Assembly (NCBI GenBank): GCA_002162675.1
Contig: MAAE01000010.1
Span: forward strand, 1-58,381
Reading direction: 5' to 3'
Source: Colwellia sp. 39_35_sub15_T18
GTDB lineage: Bacteria; Pseudomonadota; Gammaproteobacteria; Enterobacterales; Alteromonadaceae
Length of the DNA: 58,381 nucleotides
Made by a program: the position numbers and the translations under genes
Shown here: positions 17,292 to 26,217 of the stretch, one piece after another
Numbering within the stretch: the stretch's first letter is position 1
How the letters are laid out: every line of letters starts with the position of its first letter
Notes under the pieces: generated by a model
The model's input: only the letters and a program-made list of their open reading frames with translations
What the model was told of the DNA's origin: nothing
Database searches by the model: none

Positions 17292-18479
17292 TTACAAAGA
17301 CTGGTGAGGACCAAATACTTCATAATGAATACTAGTTTCTGGTACACCTAATGTCAGTAATTGCTGTTTAGCAAATTGCATAAAGCCAATGGGACCACAA
17401 AGATAGAAATCACCCTCATTTATCGGTAAAGACAACTCACCAAAACCCATAACACCATGATTAATATGTGGCTGCTGCTGTTTAACGTCTTCACTTCGGT
17501 ACCAAATATGTTGTTGCCAGTCATTTTCATTCATTAGCTCTGTGGTACGCTGTGCAAAAGAATGTTGCTCGTTATTTTCACAAGCATGTAAATAGTGTAC
17601 TGACTCTTGATAGCTTTGCTCAGCTAAGGTTTCTAACATTGCTTGCATCGGTGTAATACCAACGCCTGCTGAAATGAGTACTACCGGTTTTTGACGATTA
17701 ACAAAGAAAAAATCACCTGCTGGCGCATAGAGACTAACTTCATCACCCACATTAATACCATCATGTAGGTAGTTTGATACTTTTCCTGGCACACCGTTAA
17801 TTTCTCGTTTGACCGAAATTCGATAACTCTGCTGGTTTGATTGAGCTGACAATGAATACTGGCGCACTTCTTTGTATTCACTATCGGTCGGGGTTACTTC
17901 AATTCCTAAGTATTGACCCGGAGAAAAGCCTATCACCCCTTGTTGATCTAGCGGCGCAAAAATAAAACTTTTCACTAATTCAGACTCGACAATTTTATCA
18001 ACCACTTTAAATGCGCGTGCACCTCGCCAACCGCCTTTCGTTGCGGCTCGTTGTTGGTAAAGTTCAGCTTCTCTGTTGATGAAAATCTGCGCTAAAAACT
18101 GATACGCTGTAGTCCAAGCTTGCTCGATATCAGCAGTAAAGATATCGCCAGTGAGTTCTCGAAGCGTTTCGATTAAGTGATGGCCAACAACACTATAGTG
18201 TTCAGGTTGAATATTTATGCTGGTATGTTTTTGGGCAATCCGTTCTACCGCTGTTTGTAATACCGCAACATTTTCAATGTTTTTTGCATACGCTGCTATC
18301 GCTTCAAAAAGTGCTACTTGTTGTCTGCCACTATGCTGATTAGACATATTGAAAATATCTTGTAATTCAGGGTTATGCAAAAATAAGCGACGATAAAAGT
18401 GTTCTGTTAAAGCAGGGCCGGCATTTTCTAAAATGGGAATGGTACTTTTTACTATCTGTATATGTTGTTCGGTTAACAT
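17292..18479 (-). CDS. hmp: Flavohemoprotein nitric oxide dioxygenase
   Basis: A 395-residue enzyme that oxidises NO to nitrate with O2 and NAD(P)H in the cytoplasm. The N-terminal globin ('LTEQHIQIVKSTIPILENAG', proximal His in 'HHLIETLREL') is followed by an FAD-binding 'RQYSLSAQSN' segment and an NAD-binding 'VLISAGVGITPMQAML', with 'YLCGPIGFM' near the C-terminus. I chose ATG 18479, which has AGGAG before it and matches the canonical MLTxQ start; the frame is open 17 codons further. It lies downstream of nnrS and the NorR-type promoter, giving a coherent NO-defence unit. Confidence 0.95.
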   Translation of the reverse strand: MLTEQHIQIVKSTIPILENAGPALTEHFYRRLFLHNPELQDIFNMSNQHSGRQQVALFEAIAAYAKNIENVAVLQTAVERIAQKHTSINIQPEHYSVVGHHLIETLRELTGDIFTADIEQAWTTAYQFLAQIFINREAELYQQRAATKGGWRGARAFKVVDKIVESELVKSFIFAPLDQQGVIGFSPGQYLGIEVTPTDSEYKEVRQYSLSAQSNQQSYRISVKREINGVPGKVSNYLHDGINVGDEVSLYAPAGDFFFVNRQKPVVLISAGVGITPMQAMLETLAEQSYQESVHYLHACENNEQHSFAQRTTELMNENDWQQHIWYRSEDVKQQQPHINHGVMGFGELSLPINEGDFYLCGPIGFMQFAKQQLLTLGVPETSIHYEVFGPHQSL

Positions 18480-18574
18480 TATTACTCCTAGTTTACATTG
18501 AAAGGGAATCGTTTTAGCAATAAAAGGCACTGTGCCTTTTATTACCTTCTTTACTTTGTATTGCTTGAATGGGT

Positions 18575-19867
18575 TTAAGTGTTTTTATTGGCATATAAAC
18601 GTTCAACTTTTTTTGTGGTTAGCACGGGAAAGTAAACCTTTAAAAAACAACTGGCGGCCAGTAGCCATAAAAATGCACTGCTGTTCCAGCCAAGCAATGG
18701 CAGATGAAATATTGGCAGTAAAACTCGGGCAGTAGCGCCGATAAAAATGAAAATAAATAACCAAGAAACTAAGGGATGAACGATTAATGCTCGACCCGTA
18801 TGACCAAGTGAGACCCGGCACATCATAGAAAAGATCATTAAAGCCATCGCCGCTATGGTGATCAGGTGTAGTGCATCAGAAAACTGTAATGGTATATTCA
18901 GGTATTCGAACGGTAAGTAACTTATGCCGAGCAATATCAAGCCGAAACCCAGTGAGAAATAAGCCAAGTGTAGTGACCATAGTAGCGGGATTTTTAAAGT
19001 AGCAATACTGCGCCAGTAGCTCAGCCTAACAATATGTAATATACCTGACACAATCATCAAACCTGCCGGGCTAAAAGACAGTTCAATAAAGGCTGAAAGA
19101 ATAAATACCACTATGCCAGCGACCGATGTGGCAATCAGCAATGTAGTTAGCCAAGTAGGCGTTGTTATCGCTTTTAACTTGGCTCCTGAGCTGGTAAAAA
19201 AGGGGATAACCCGACCACCAAGAATGGCCATTAACAGGCAAAACATTAAAATACTCGTACGGGCGATATGCTGTGCTAATTCACTGTAATTCAATAAATC
19301 TAGCGATAATAAGGTGATATTAAGTAGCATTAAGCTAATAAGTAGCGGAATAAATAAGTAATTACGTCTATTTTGGCTCGATAATACCAAATGACTAAAT
19401 ACCGCAATTGACGCTAGCCACCACAAAGATTGCAAAGCGATAGCGATATAAATAAATGTCGGCTGATTAATGAGTAAGCACACTCTCGCCATAAGCCAAA
19501 CAATAATAAACAAGAGCACGGGCAAGCCCTTGATGCTGGCTTTACCGGTCCATGTTTGCGCTGCTGTTAATATAAAACCTACCGCTATGGTGGCAGAAAA
19601 ACCGAAGATCATTTCGTGCACATGCCAAATTATCGGTGATAACCCCGTTGTGGAAAAAGTGAAGTAACCATTCAAATAACCGGCCCAAATAGCTATCGCT
19701 ATGATGGAAAAAGCCACCGCTAAGAGAAAATAACTCCTAAAGGGCAAGTCTAAAATTGGCTGTTGGTTGAGTTGCCTAAGCCAACTAGCAGGTTGCTGTT
19801 CATGCATTTTCTCATGCATTTTCTCATGCATTAATTGCGTTAATTCTGGGTCTTGAATAGTGAGCAT
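18575..19867 (-). CDS. nnrS: NnrS family heme/copper-containing membrane protein
   Basis: A 430-residue polytopic protein (about 12 hydrophobic helices) of the NnrS family, which protects cells against nitrosative stress. 'FRSYFLLAVAFSIIAIAIW', 'WHVHEMIFGFSATIAVGFILTA' (conserved histidines) and 'GGRVIPFFT' are typical. ATG 19867 was chosen because an AAGGAA precedes it and the family N-terminus is short and soluble. The first residues contain a tandem MHEK repeat encoded by 12-bp repeats (19801-19831). It lies 1 base after a small membrane gene, with hmp 95 bases downstream. Confidence 0.92.
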   Translation of the reverse strand: MLTIQDPELTQLMHEKMHEKMHEQQPASWLRQLNQQPILDLPFRSYFLLAVAFSIIAIAIWAGYLNGYFTFSTTGLSPIIWHVHEMIFGFSATIAVGFILTAAQTWTGKASIKGLPVLLFIIVWLMARVCLLINQPTFIYIAIALQSLWWLASIAVFSHLVLSSQNRRNYLFIPLLISLMLLNITLLSLDLLNYSELAQHIARTSILMFCLLMAILGGRVIPFFTSSGAKLKAITTPTWLTTLLIATSVAGIVVFILSAFIELSFSPAGLMIVSGILHIVRLSYWRSIATLKIPLLWSLHLAYFSLGFGLILLGISYLPFEYLNIPLQFSDALHLITIAAMALMIFSMMCRVSLGHTGRALIVHPLVSWLFIFIFIGATARVLLPIFHLPLLGWNSSAFLWLLAASCFLKVYFPVLTTKKVERLYANKNT

Positions 19868-19868
19868 G

Positions 19869-20141
19869 TTAAAAATTCCTTTTACCAAAACCATGTAGCG
19901 CGACGCAACGCAGTACATAACCTATTTTCAATAGACCAGCAAAAACGATGGTGGCGATATGCGCAAAGATTTGCACTGACATAGCGAATAGCTCATCGAA
20001 TACAAAAGTAATGAAAATACTTGATGAAACGACAAGAAAAGATATCAACATTAAATAGTTACCCAAAATCAGACACTTCTGATAATTTAAAGCATTAGGT
20101 ATTGCGGGTAATTGGTTCGCAATAATAAATTGTGAATACAT
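19869..20141 (-). CDS. Small two-helix membrane protein in the NO-response operon
   Basis: A 90-residue protein starting 'MYSQFIIANQLPAIPNALNY' with two hydrophobic segments at about 27-48 and 56-76. It ends with 'LKIGYVLRCVALHGFGKRNF'. It is the first gene behind the sigma-54-type promoter and almost touches nnrS. It resembles small proteins annotated as transmembrane sensor/regulator PpyR in other gammaproteobacteria, but I am not sure of this. ATG 20141 was taken over the longer frame because that frame would start beyond the promoter's likely transcription start. Confidence 0.65.
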   Translation of the reverse strand: MYSQFIIANQLPAIPNALNYQKCLILGNYLMLISFLVVSSSIFITFVFDELFAMSVQIFAHIATIVFAGLLKIGYVLRCVALHGFGKRNF

Positions 20142-20205
20142 GTTTGACTCCGTATCGGTATTAACTCTGTAGCTACAAAGTATTGGCAACATAGATACAA
20201 GTATC

Positions 20206-20222
20206 TGCAAAGTAGGTGCCAA
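20206..20222 (-). promoter_or_regulatory. Sigma-54 (-24/-12) promoter of the nnrS-hmp operon
   Basis: On the minus strand the sequence reads TTGGCACCTACTTTGCA. The GG and GC elements are separated by exactly 10 bases, which fits the sigma-54 consensus TGGCAC-N5-TTGCW. It lies 65 bases before the first gene's ATG and downstream of two NorR-like sites, and the divergent gene is norR. All of this agrees. Confidence 0.85.
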
Positions 20223-20275
20223 CAAAATTAAGCCATATTAATCAAGAGCTTGTTTTGTTCTTACTTGTATGTGCA

Positions 20276-20311
20276 GTCTATTTGACCCTTTAATTTTGTA
20301 GTCTTAATGAC
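20276..20311. promoter_or_regulatory. Two NorR-type enhancer sites
   Basis: GTCTATTTGAC at 20276-20286 and GTCTTAATGAC at 20301-20311 both fit GT-N7-AC with extra GTC/GAC symmetry and are spaced 25 bases apart. NorR of E. coli binds GT-N7-AC sites (three at norV). I see no convincing third site at the next 25-base step. They lie 54-100 bases upstream of the sigma-54 promoter, a normal enhancer position. Confidence 0.7.
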
Positions 20312-20325
20312 ACTTATGTGCTATT

Positions 20326-21930
20326 TTGTATTCAAGAAAGGAGAATAATATCAGCCAAATATCATCAACCGCCATTATTGAATTAGCGCTTAACTTAGCC
20401 AGTAGCTTAAATACCAAAGATAGGTTTGAGCGGCTATTAGATACGGTGAGAAAAACCATTGTTTGTGATGCGGTAGCGCTGTTGTCTTATCATGGTGATA
20501 TTCTTAAACCTATCGCATTACAAGGGCTAAGCAGAGATACCTTAGGTAGACGCTTTCTCGTTGCTGAACACCCAAGGTTTACCGCTTTATGTCAATCAAA
20601 AGCGCCGATTCGATTTGCGGCTGATTCACCCTTGCCCGATCCCTATGACGGCTTATTAGTTGACCGTGCTGGAGATTTACCGGTTCATTCCTGCATGGGT
20701 TTACCCCTTTATTATGATGATAAATTACTGGGTTTATTAACCATAGATAGCTTAACGCCATATATTTTTGACGATATTGCCGAACGCACCTTAGAGGTGA
20801 TTTCAGCCATGGCATCGGCAACACTTAATACCGCCTTTTTAATCGAACAATTAGAAAGTCAGGCCGATCATTCACAGCAAGTGGTAACGGAACTAACCGA
20901 ACAAGCATGGAAACGCGATGGTGGCGAATTGATTGGCGAAAGCCCGATCATGCAACAACTCAAACAGGAACTCGATATTGTTGCCCCGTCAGACTTTAAT
21001 ATTCTTGTTTATGGTGAAACGGGCGTAGGTAAAGAGTTGGTTGCTCGTACGTTACATCACAAATCGTTACGACAACATGGTCCTATGGTTTATGTTAACT
21101 GCGCCGCTTTGCCTGAAAACCTGATAGAAAGTGAACTTTTTGGTCATGTTAAAGGCGCTTTTACCGGTGCCGAAAAAAATCGTGCCGGTAAGTTTTCTTT
21201 AGCTGATGGCGGTACTTTGTTTTTAGATGAAATAGGCGAACTACCGATTGCGGCACAAAGCAAAATTTTACGGGCAATACAAAGCAATGAGATTCAACCT
21301 GTTGGGCAAGATAACGTTGAAGAAGTTAATGTTCGTATCGTTGCCGCAACCAATCGAGATTTAAAAGAAGAAGTAAAAGCTGGTCGCTTTCGAGCTGACT
21401 TGTATCATAGATTAAGCGTTTACCCGATCAGAGTGCCCAAATTACAAGAACGAGTTGGCGATGTGCAAGTACTTAGTGGCTATTTTGTTGAGCAAACACG
21501 GCAAAAACTGGGCATTACGCAATTAAAGATAACCGCAGCAGCCATTGCTCATTTAGAGCAATACAACTGGCCCGGAAATGTGCGCGAGCTAGAACATGTC
21601 ATTAGCCGAGCAGCATTAAAGGCCAGAGCACGGCAAAAAAAGCAAGCAATTATCGCTATTGAGATAAGTGATTGCGGCTCCCTTAATACGCTTGCAACGG
21701 CAAAAGTAACTCAAACAAATGAAGCCGTTGTCGCGGATATAGAACTTACTAATACCAATTTAAAAGCAGCAACTGAACATTTTCAACGCCAGCTAATTAG
21801 CCAAACTTTAAGGCAAGAATCGGGAAATTGGGCGGCGACAGCCAGAAGACTGTCCACCGACCGGGCAAACTTAAATCGTATTGCCAAACGATTAAATATT
21901 AAAGTGGTTAAATCTGTGGTTGACCACTAA
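20326..21930 (+). CDS. norR: Nitric oxide-responsive sigma-54 activator NorR
   Basis: A protein of about 526-534 residues. An N-terminal GAF domain binds NO through a mononuclear iron ('[26 protein letters not shown]', split by normal variation). The AAA+ domain carries Walker A 'YGETGVGKE', the sigma-54-contacting '[11 protein letters not shown]' and '[12 protein letters not shown]'. A Fis-type HTH is at the end ('[21 protein letters not shown]'). The frame begins at TTG 20326, which has no ribosome-binding site. A strong AAAGGAG (20337-20343) points instead to codon ATC at 20350, and that start also matches the length of E. coli NorR. It is divergent from the NO-defence operon it should activate. 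Confidence 0.93.
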   Translation: MYSRKENNISQISSTAIIELALNLASSLNTKDRFERLLDTVRKTIVCDAVALLSYHGDILKPIALQGLSRDTLGRRFLVAEHPRFTALCQSKAPIRFAADSPLPDPYDGLLVDRAGDLPVHSCMGLPLYYDDKLLGLLTIDSLTPYIFDDIAERTLEVISAMASATLNTAFLIEQLESQADHSQQVVTELTEQAWKRDGGELIGESPIMQQLKQELDIVAPSDFNILVYGETGVGKELVARTLHHKSLRQHGPMVYVNCAALPENLIESELFGHVKGAFTGAEKNRAGKFSLADGGTLFLDEIGELPIAAQSKILRAIQSNEIQPVGQDNVEEVNVRIVAATNRDLKEEVKAGRFRADLYHRLSVYPIRVPKLQERVGDVQVLSGYFVEQTRQKLGITQLKITAAAIAHLEQYNWPGNVRELEHVISRAALKARARQKKQAIIAIEISDCGSLNTLATAKVTQTNEAVVADIELTNTNLKAATEHFQRQLISQTLRQESGNWAATARRLSTDRANLNRIAKRLNIKVVKSVVDH

Positions 21931-22041
21931 TGTCAGTTTACTGTATTTGGCCAACTTAAAAACCTTTATCACTAAGGGCTGATGGTGAGCCAATCAAATA
22001 ACAAGATGAATATAAAACTAAACCCCCATTTTACTAGTCAT

Positions 22042-22058
22042 AAAATGTTAAACATTTT
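22042..22058. promoter_or_regulatory. Palindromic operator candidate upstream of the symporter
   Basis: A perfect 17-base palindrome with one central base, AAAATGTT-A-AACATTTT, about 90 bases before the symporter start. Its symmetry and position suit a repressor or activator site. The cognate regulator is not identifiable. Confidence 0.4.
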
Positions 22059-22145
22059 ACACTGTAAAAAATTAGTCATACTTGTGTTTGAAACAGTAAA
22101 CCTCATCGGCATAACAGGCTCTAATTAACGGAGAATTAGATCACA

Positions 22146-24302
22146 ATGATAAAAATGTATAAAAAATTAAGCCCTTTTCAGCGCGTTATTATCGCCCTGT
22201 TATTAGGGATTAGCACAGGTGTTTTTGTTGGAGAACCTGCAGGTGATTTAGAAATAATAGGAAATGTTTATATACGCTTATTGCAAATGACGGTTTTACC
22301 TTATGTTTTAGTGTCTATTATCGGCGGCTTAGGACGTCTTGACAGTGAAATGGCCAGTCGAATCGGCTTTAGAGCGGTAAAAGTTATCTTGATCATGTGG
22401 CTATCGGTCATGCTAACCTTATTACTATTACCCTTGGCTTACCCTAACTGGCAAACCAGTGGTTTTTTTAGTACCAGTATGACGGCCGAACCTGCCGCTT
22501 TTAATTTTATTAAACTTTATATACCCAGCAATATTTTCGCCTCGTTATCTGAAACCGTCGTACCCGCAGTGGTGTTATTTTCTTTATTGATGGGGGTAGC
22601 ATTAATTCAAGTTAAAAATAAAGAAACGCTATTAAATCTCACCACCAATGTCGGTGACAGCTTAATGAAGGTCGCCTCTTACGTCGCTAAATTAGCACCA
22701 CTGGGTATTTTTGCCATTTCGGCCTCAGCAGCAGGTACTTTAGCGGTTGAAGAGCTGGGTCGTTTACAGGTATTTTTATGGGTTTATATTACCGCTGCCG
22801 CTTTACTGGCCTTTGTGTTTTTACCCTTGTTAATACATTGGGCCACGCCTTTTTCTTATCGAGAGATATTATCAACCGCAGGTGAAGCCGCAATAACGGC
22901 GCTAGCAACAGGCACAGTATTGGTGGTACTGCCGATGATAATAGAACGTAGTAAAGAGTTATTAGCTAAGCACGGCATGGAATGCGAAGAAACTGACTCG
23001 ACCGTTGATGTTATGGTGCCCACGGCCTACAGTTTTCCAAGTACCGGCACTTTACTGGGCCTTGGTTTCATTCTTTTTTCAGCTTGGTATGTTGGCTCGC
23101 CACTTGGGTTCGAGCAATACATTTCGTTTGTTGTTCTGGGTGCACTCACCGCTTTTGGCTCAATGGCCGTTGCTATCCCTTTTTTGCTCAATTATTTCGA
23201 TTTACCCGCCGATCAATTTCAATTGTATTTATTAGGTAGTGTGGTTACGGCAAGGTTTGCCACTGGTTTAGCGGCATTACATGGTTTTGTAGTCACTTTG
23301 CTCGTCGCTTCTGCGGTACTTAAAAAAGTAAAATGGCATAGAATGATGCAAGCCATTGGTGTCCATCTAGCCATTACTTTTGCGGTTATGATTGGTGCTG
23401 GCTTTACCTTAAAAGCGTTGATCCCTTATAAATATGAGGGAGTACAAACTTTTGAGTCTATGCAAGCGATGAATAAACCCGTTGGCACGGTAAAATATAA
23501 AGAATTAACGCCACTAACCGCCGCAGAGCAACAACAGCCTAGATTAGATATTATTATGGCGAGAAAAAGCATCCGCGTTGGCTACTATAAAGCCAGTCTG
23601 CCTTTTGCATTTCGTAACAATAATAATAAATTAGTGGGTTACGATGTAGAGTTACTCAATGAATTTGCCAAAGATCTTAATATAGAAATAGCCTTTATTT
23701 ATTTAAAAAACTATAAAGATGAGGCGACATTATTAGCTAATGGCAGTATTGATATTACAGTGGGCGGCCGTGCTATCACGCCATTGAAAGCCTTAACGGT
23801 CAATTTCTCTGATTCTTACACTAGCCATACTGCGGGTTTATTATTAAACGACTCTAAACGCGATGCGTTTACTAACCTATATGACATTCAAGCAATGGAA
23901 ACACTCACTATTGGCGTTGGTAAAAGTAACTATTATCAACAGATAGCCAAAGAATATTTCCCAAATGCTGAAATCGTTGCAGTTAGCGATATTAGGCATT
24001 TTTTAAAAGGCAAACATGAACAGGTTGATGCGGTATTATTTTCAACTGAAGTCGGCTCGGCGTGGTCAATGTTATACCCTGAGTTTTCAGCCATTATTCC
24101 TAAAGGGCTAAAACTAAAAGCACCTGTCGGGCTAGTATTACCGAAAGGGCAAGCTGATTATGTGCAATTTATTGATACTTGGCTGAGGCTGAAAAAAGAT
24201 AGTGGCTTTCAACAAAAAGTTTATGACTACTGGATTTTAGGCGAAAACCCTAAAGCCAAAAAACCTCGCTGGTCGGTGATGAGGGATGTATTAGCTTGGT
24301 AG
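22146..24302 (+). CDS. Fusion: dicarboxylate symporter (SDF/DAACS) plus C-terminal solute-binding (SBP_bac_3) domain
   Basis: A 718-residue protein. Residues about 10-425 are a sodium/proton:dicarboxylate symporter with 'LLQMTVLPYVLVSIIGGLG', 'VVLFSLLMGVALIQV' and a run of eight or so membrane helices, including the conserved 'MVPTAYSFPSTGTLLGLG' region. Residues about 465-705 are an amino-acid-type periplasmic binding domain ('RKSIRVGYYKASLPFAFRN', 'LVGYDVELLNEFAKDLNIEIAF'). Normal symporters end near residue 430, so this is a genuine fusion in one frame. The binding domain should face the periplasm after the last helix and could feed or sense substrate. The start could be ATG 22146 or 22155. 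Confidence 0.88.
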   Translation: MIKMYKKLSPFQRVIIALLLGISTGVFVGEPAGDLEIIGNVYIRLLQMTVLPYVLVSIIGGLGRLDSEMASRIGFRAVKVILIMWLSVMLTLLLLPLAYPNWQTSGFFSTSMTAEPAAFNFIKLYIPSNIFASLSETVVPAVVLFSLLMGVALIQVKNKETLLNLTTNVGDSLMKVASYVAKLAPLGIFAISASAAGTLAVEELGRLQVFLWVYITAAALLAFVFLPLLIHWATPFSYREILSTAGEAAITALATGTVLVVLPMIIERSKELLAKHGMECEETDSTVDVMVPTAYSFPSTGTLLGLGFILFSAWYVGSPLGFEQYISFVVLGALTAFGSMAVAIPFLLNYFDLPADQFQLYLLGSVVTARFATGLAALHGFVVTLLVASAVLKKVKWHRMMQAIGVHLAITFAVMIGAGFTLKALIPYKYEGVQTFESMQAMNKPVGTVKYKELTPLTAAEQQQPRLDIIMARKSIRVGYYKASLPFAFRNNNNKLVGYDVELLNEFAKDLNIEIAFIYLKNYKDEATLLANGSIDITVGGRAITPLKALTVNFSDSYTSHTAGLLLNDSKRDAFTNLYDIQAMETLTIGVGKSNYYQQIAKEYFPNAEIVAVSDIRHFLKGKHEQVDAVLFSTEVGSAWSMLYPEFSAIIPKGLKLKAPVGLVLPKGQADYVQFIDTWLRLKKDSGFQQKVYDYWILGENPKAKKPRWSVMRDVLAW

Positions 24303-24429
24303 CTATTGCTTAAGCCATGATTGCTTATTGTCTAATTATTTAGAAGATAATTACTTAGGGTATAATTGGCCCAAGAGAGATCGCTTGAGCCAAGCAATAT
24401 AGACTTTACTGGCTATTAATTTATCGCAA

Positions 24430-26211
24430 TTAGTTCACAGCGACCGCTTTAGCATTAGGCCGGCGAGGGTCGGCCGCACCATAATAAACACCTTCTTTTA
24501 GCATGATACTTTGCAAACTCCCTAAAGATGTTGATATTTCAACCTGATAGCCCTTTTGTTGTAATAGCGTTATTGAATCTGCAGCAATATTTTGCTCTAC
24601 ATACAAAATATCCGGCTGCCATTGGTGATGAATACGCGGGGCGTTAGTCGCTTCGCTAACATTCATATCAAACCATAATATATTCACTAATTGTTGAAAT
24701 ACCGAGGTAATAATTTTACTGCCGCCCGGTGTGCCTGTTGCTAAGAAAGGCTGACCTGATTTCAACACTATGGTTGGTGTCATTGAGCTTAAAGGCCGCT
24801 TTTGCGCTTCAATAGCATTCGCTTTGCCGCCAACTAAACCATAGCTGTTTGGGGTACCTGTTTTAGCTGAAAAATCATCCATGGTGTTATTCATCAGCAG
24901 CCCCGTGCCCGGTATAGTAATACCACTACCGTAATAATGATTTAAGGTGTAAGTGTTGCTAACAACGTTTCCCTGTTTATCCATTACCGAAAAATGCGTA
25001 GTGTCGGGACTTTCGTAATCACTAGGTTGTCCTGCATTGATTTGTACCGAAGGAGTGACTTTATCACCGCTAATTTGCTGGCTTAACTGTTTAGCATAAG
25101 CTTTACTGGTAATGCCATTAACAGGCACATCAACAAAATCAGGATCTCCCAAATATTTACTGCGATCGGCATAAGCACGTTTAAAAATTTCAGCTTGAAA
25201 GTGCATCATGGCGGCACTGCCTTGAGCCACGCCTTCTAAAGGTAGCTGCTCTAACATATTTAGCATTTGCACTAAATGCACGCCACCTGAGCTGGGCGGT
25301 GGCATAGTAAATATTTCATAACCATTAAAACGGCTTTTAATCGGGCTAACTTCTTTTACTTGGTAGTTGCGCAAATCTTCTAGGGTGATCAAGCCTTGTC
25401 CTTGAGCCATTGCCGATACTATTTTTTTAGCGATGTCTCCTTGATAAAACCCGTCAGCCCCCTGCTCGCTCAAATAGACAAGCGTATTGGCTAAGTCTGC
25501 TTGCTTAAACAACTCACCTGTTTGGTATAACTGACAGTTTTTCTTAAAAAACACCCGACAGGTTTCAGCATTTTTTTGCAACAACACTTGCGTTTTTTTA
25601 ACAATACGCACCATATCATCACTCACCATAAAGCCTTGCTGAGCTATTTTAACTGCCGGTTTTATCACTTGCTTTAACGTCATAGTGCCATAGTGTTTCA
25701 ATGCATATTCAAAGCCTGCAACAGTACCAGGAACTCCCGCAGCGTAAAGTGTTTCTAACGCCTTGCTATGATCAACTTCACCTGTGCTATCAATAAACAT
25801 ATCATCAAAAGCAGCAGCTGGCGCCGTTTCTCTATAATCTATGGCAATGGTTTTATTTTGCTCCGCTAGGTGTACCAGCATAAAACCGCCACCCGTTAAG
25901 TTACCTGCGCGCGGCAAGACTACTGCCAAAGCAAAACCCACCGCCACCGCGGCATCAACTGCATTACCGCCACGTTGTAATATTTCAGCGCCAATATTAC
26001 TCGCCAGTTCACTTTGGCTCACCACCATGCCCTTGCGACCAATAACAGGATGATGAATATCATAATAATTAACAATTTTGTCAATATCAGCAATAGGCGG
26101 GGTTTTGGGTAAACTCACCGCTTTGTGTTGCTCACAACCTGCCAGTAAAAAAATAGCCGCTACGCTTAACGTAACTGCAGAGCTAAAAAGACGAAAAGGA
26201 ATAATATTCAC
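24430..26211 (-). CDS. ggt: Gamma-glutamyltransferase (lipoprotein-type signal)
   Basis: A 593-residue Ntn-hydrolase precursor that cleaves or transfers the gamma-glutamyl group of glutathione in the periplasm. 'AIFLLAGCEQ' is a lipobox. 'ILQRGGNAVDAAVAVGFALAV' and 'NLTGGGFMLVH' are family signatures. The self-processing nucleophile Thr is in 'DTTHFSV' (about residue 403), and 'MPPPSSGGVHL' and 'PLSSMTPTIV' also match. It starts with GTG, 6 bases after the amidohydrolase-like gene, so the two are translationally close and jointly fit glutathione or gamma-glutamyl metabolism. Confidence 0.94.
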   Translation of the reverse strand: MNIIPFRLFSSAVTLSVAAIFLLAGCEQHKAVSLPKTPPIADIDKIVNYYDIHHPVIGRKGMVVSQSELASNIGAEILQRGGNAVDAAVAVGFALAVVLPRAGNLTGGGFMLVHLAEQNKTIAIDYRETAPAAAFDDMFIDSTGEVDHSKALETLYAAGVPGTVAGFEYALKHYGTMTLKQVIKPAVKIAQQGFMVSDDMVRIVKKTQVLLQKNAETCRVFFKKNCQLYQTGELFKQADLANTLVYLSEQGADGFYQGDIAKKIVSAMAQGQGLITLEDLRNYQVKEVSPIKSRFNGYEIFTMPPPSSGGVHLVQMLNMLEQLPLEGVAQGSAAMMHFQAEIFKRAYADRSKYLGDPDFVDVPVNGITSKAYAKQLSQQISGDKVTPSVQINAGQPSDYESPDTTHFSVMDKQGNVVSNTYTLNHYYGSGITIPGTGLLMNNTMDDFSAKTGTPNSYGLVGGKANAIEAQKRPLSSMTPTIVLKSGQPFLATGTPGGSKIITSVFQQLVNILWFDMNVSEATNAPRIHHQWQPDILYVEQNIAADSITLLQQKGYQVEISTSLGSLQSIMLKEGVYYGAADPRRPNAKAVAVN

Positions 26212-26217
26212 TGTTAA

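Noticed and set aside
19801..19831. CRISPR-like or regulatory repeat in nnrS
   Set aside because: It is a simple 12-bp tandem repeat coding for MHEK units; no spacers.
20222..20275. Third NorR site
   Set aside because: No GT-N7-AC with symmetry was found at the expected 25-base spacing.
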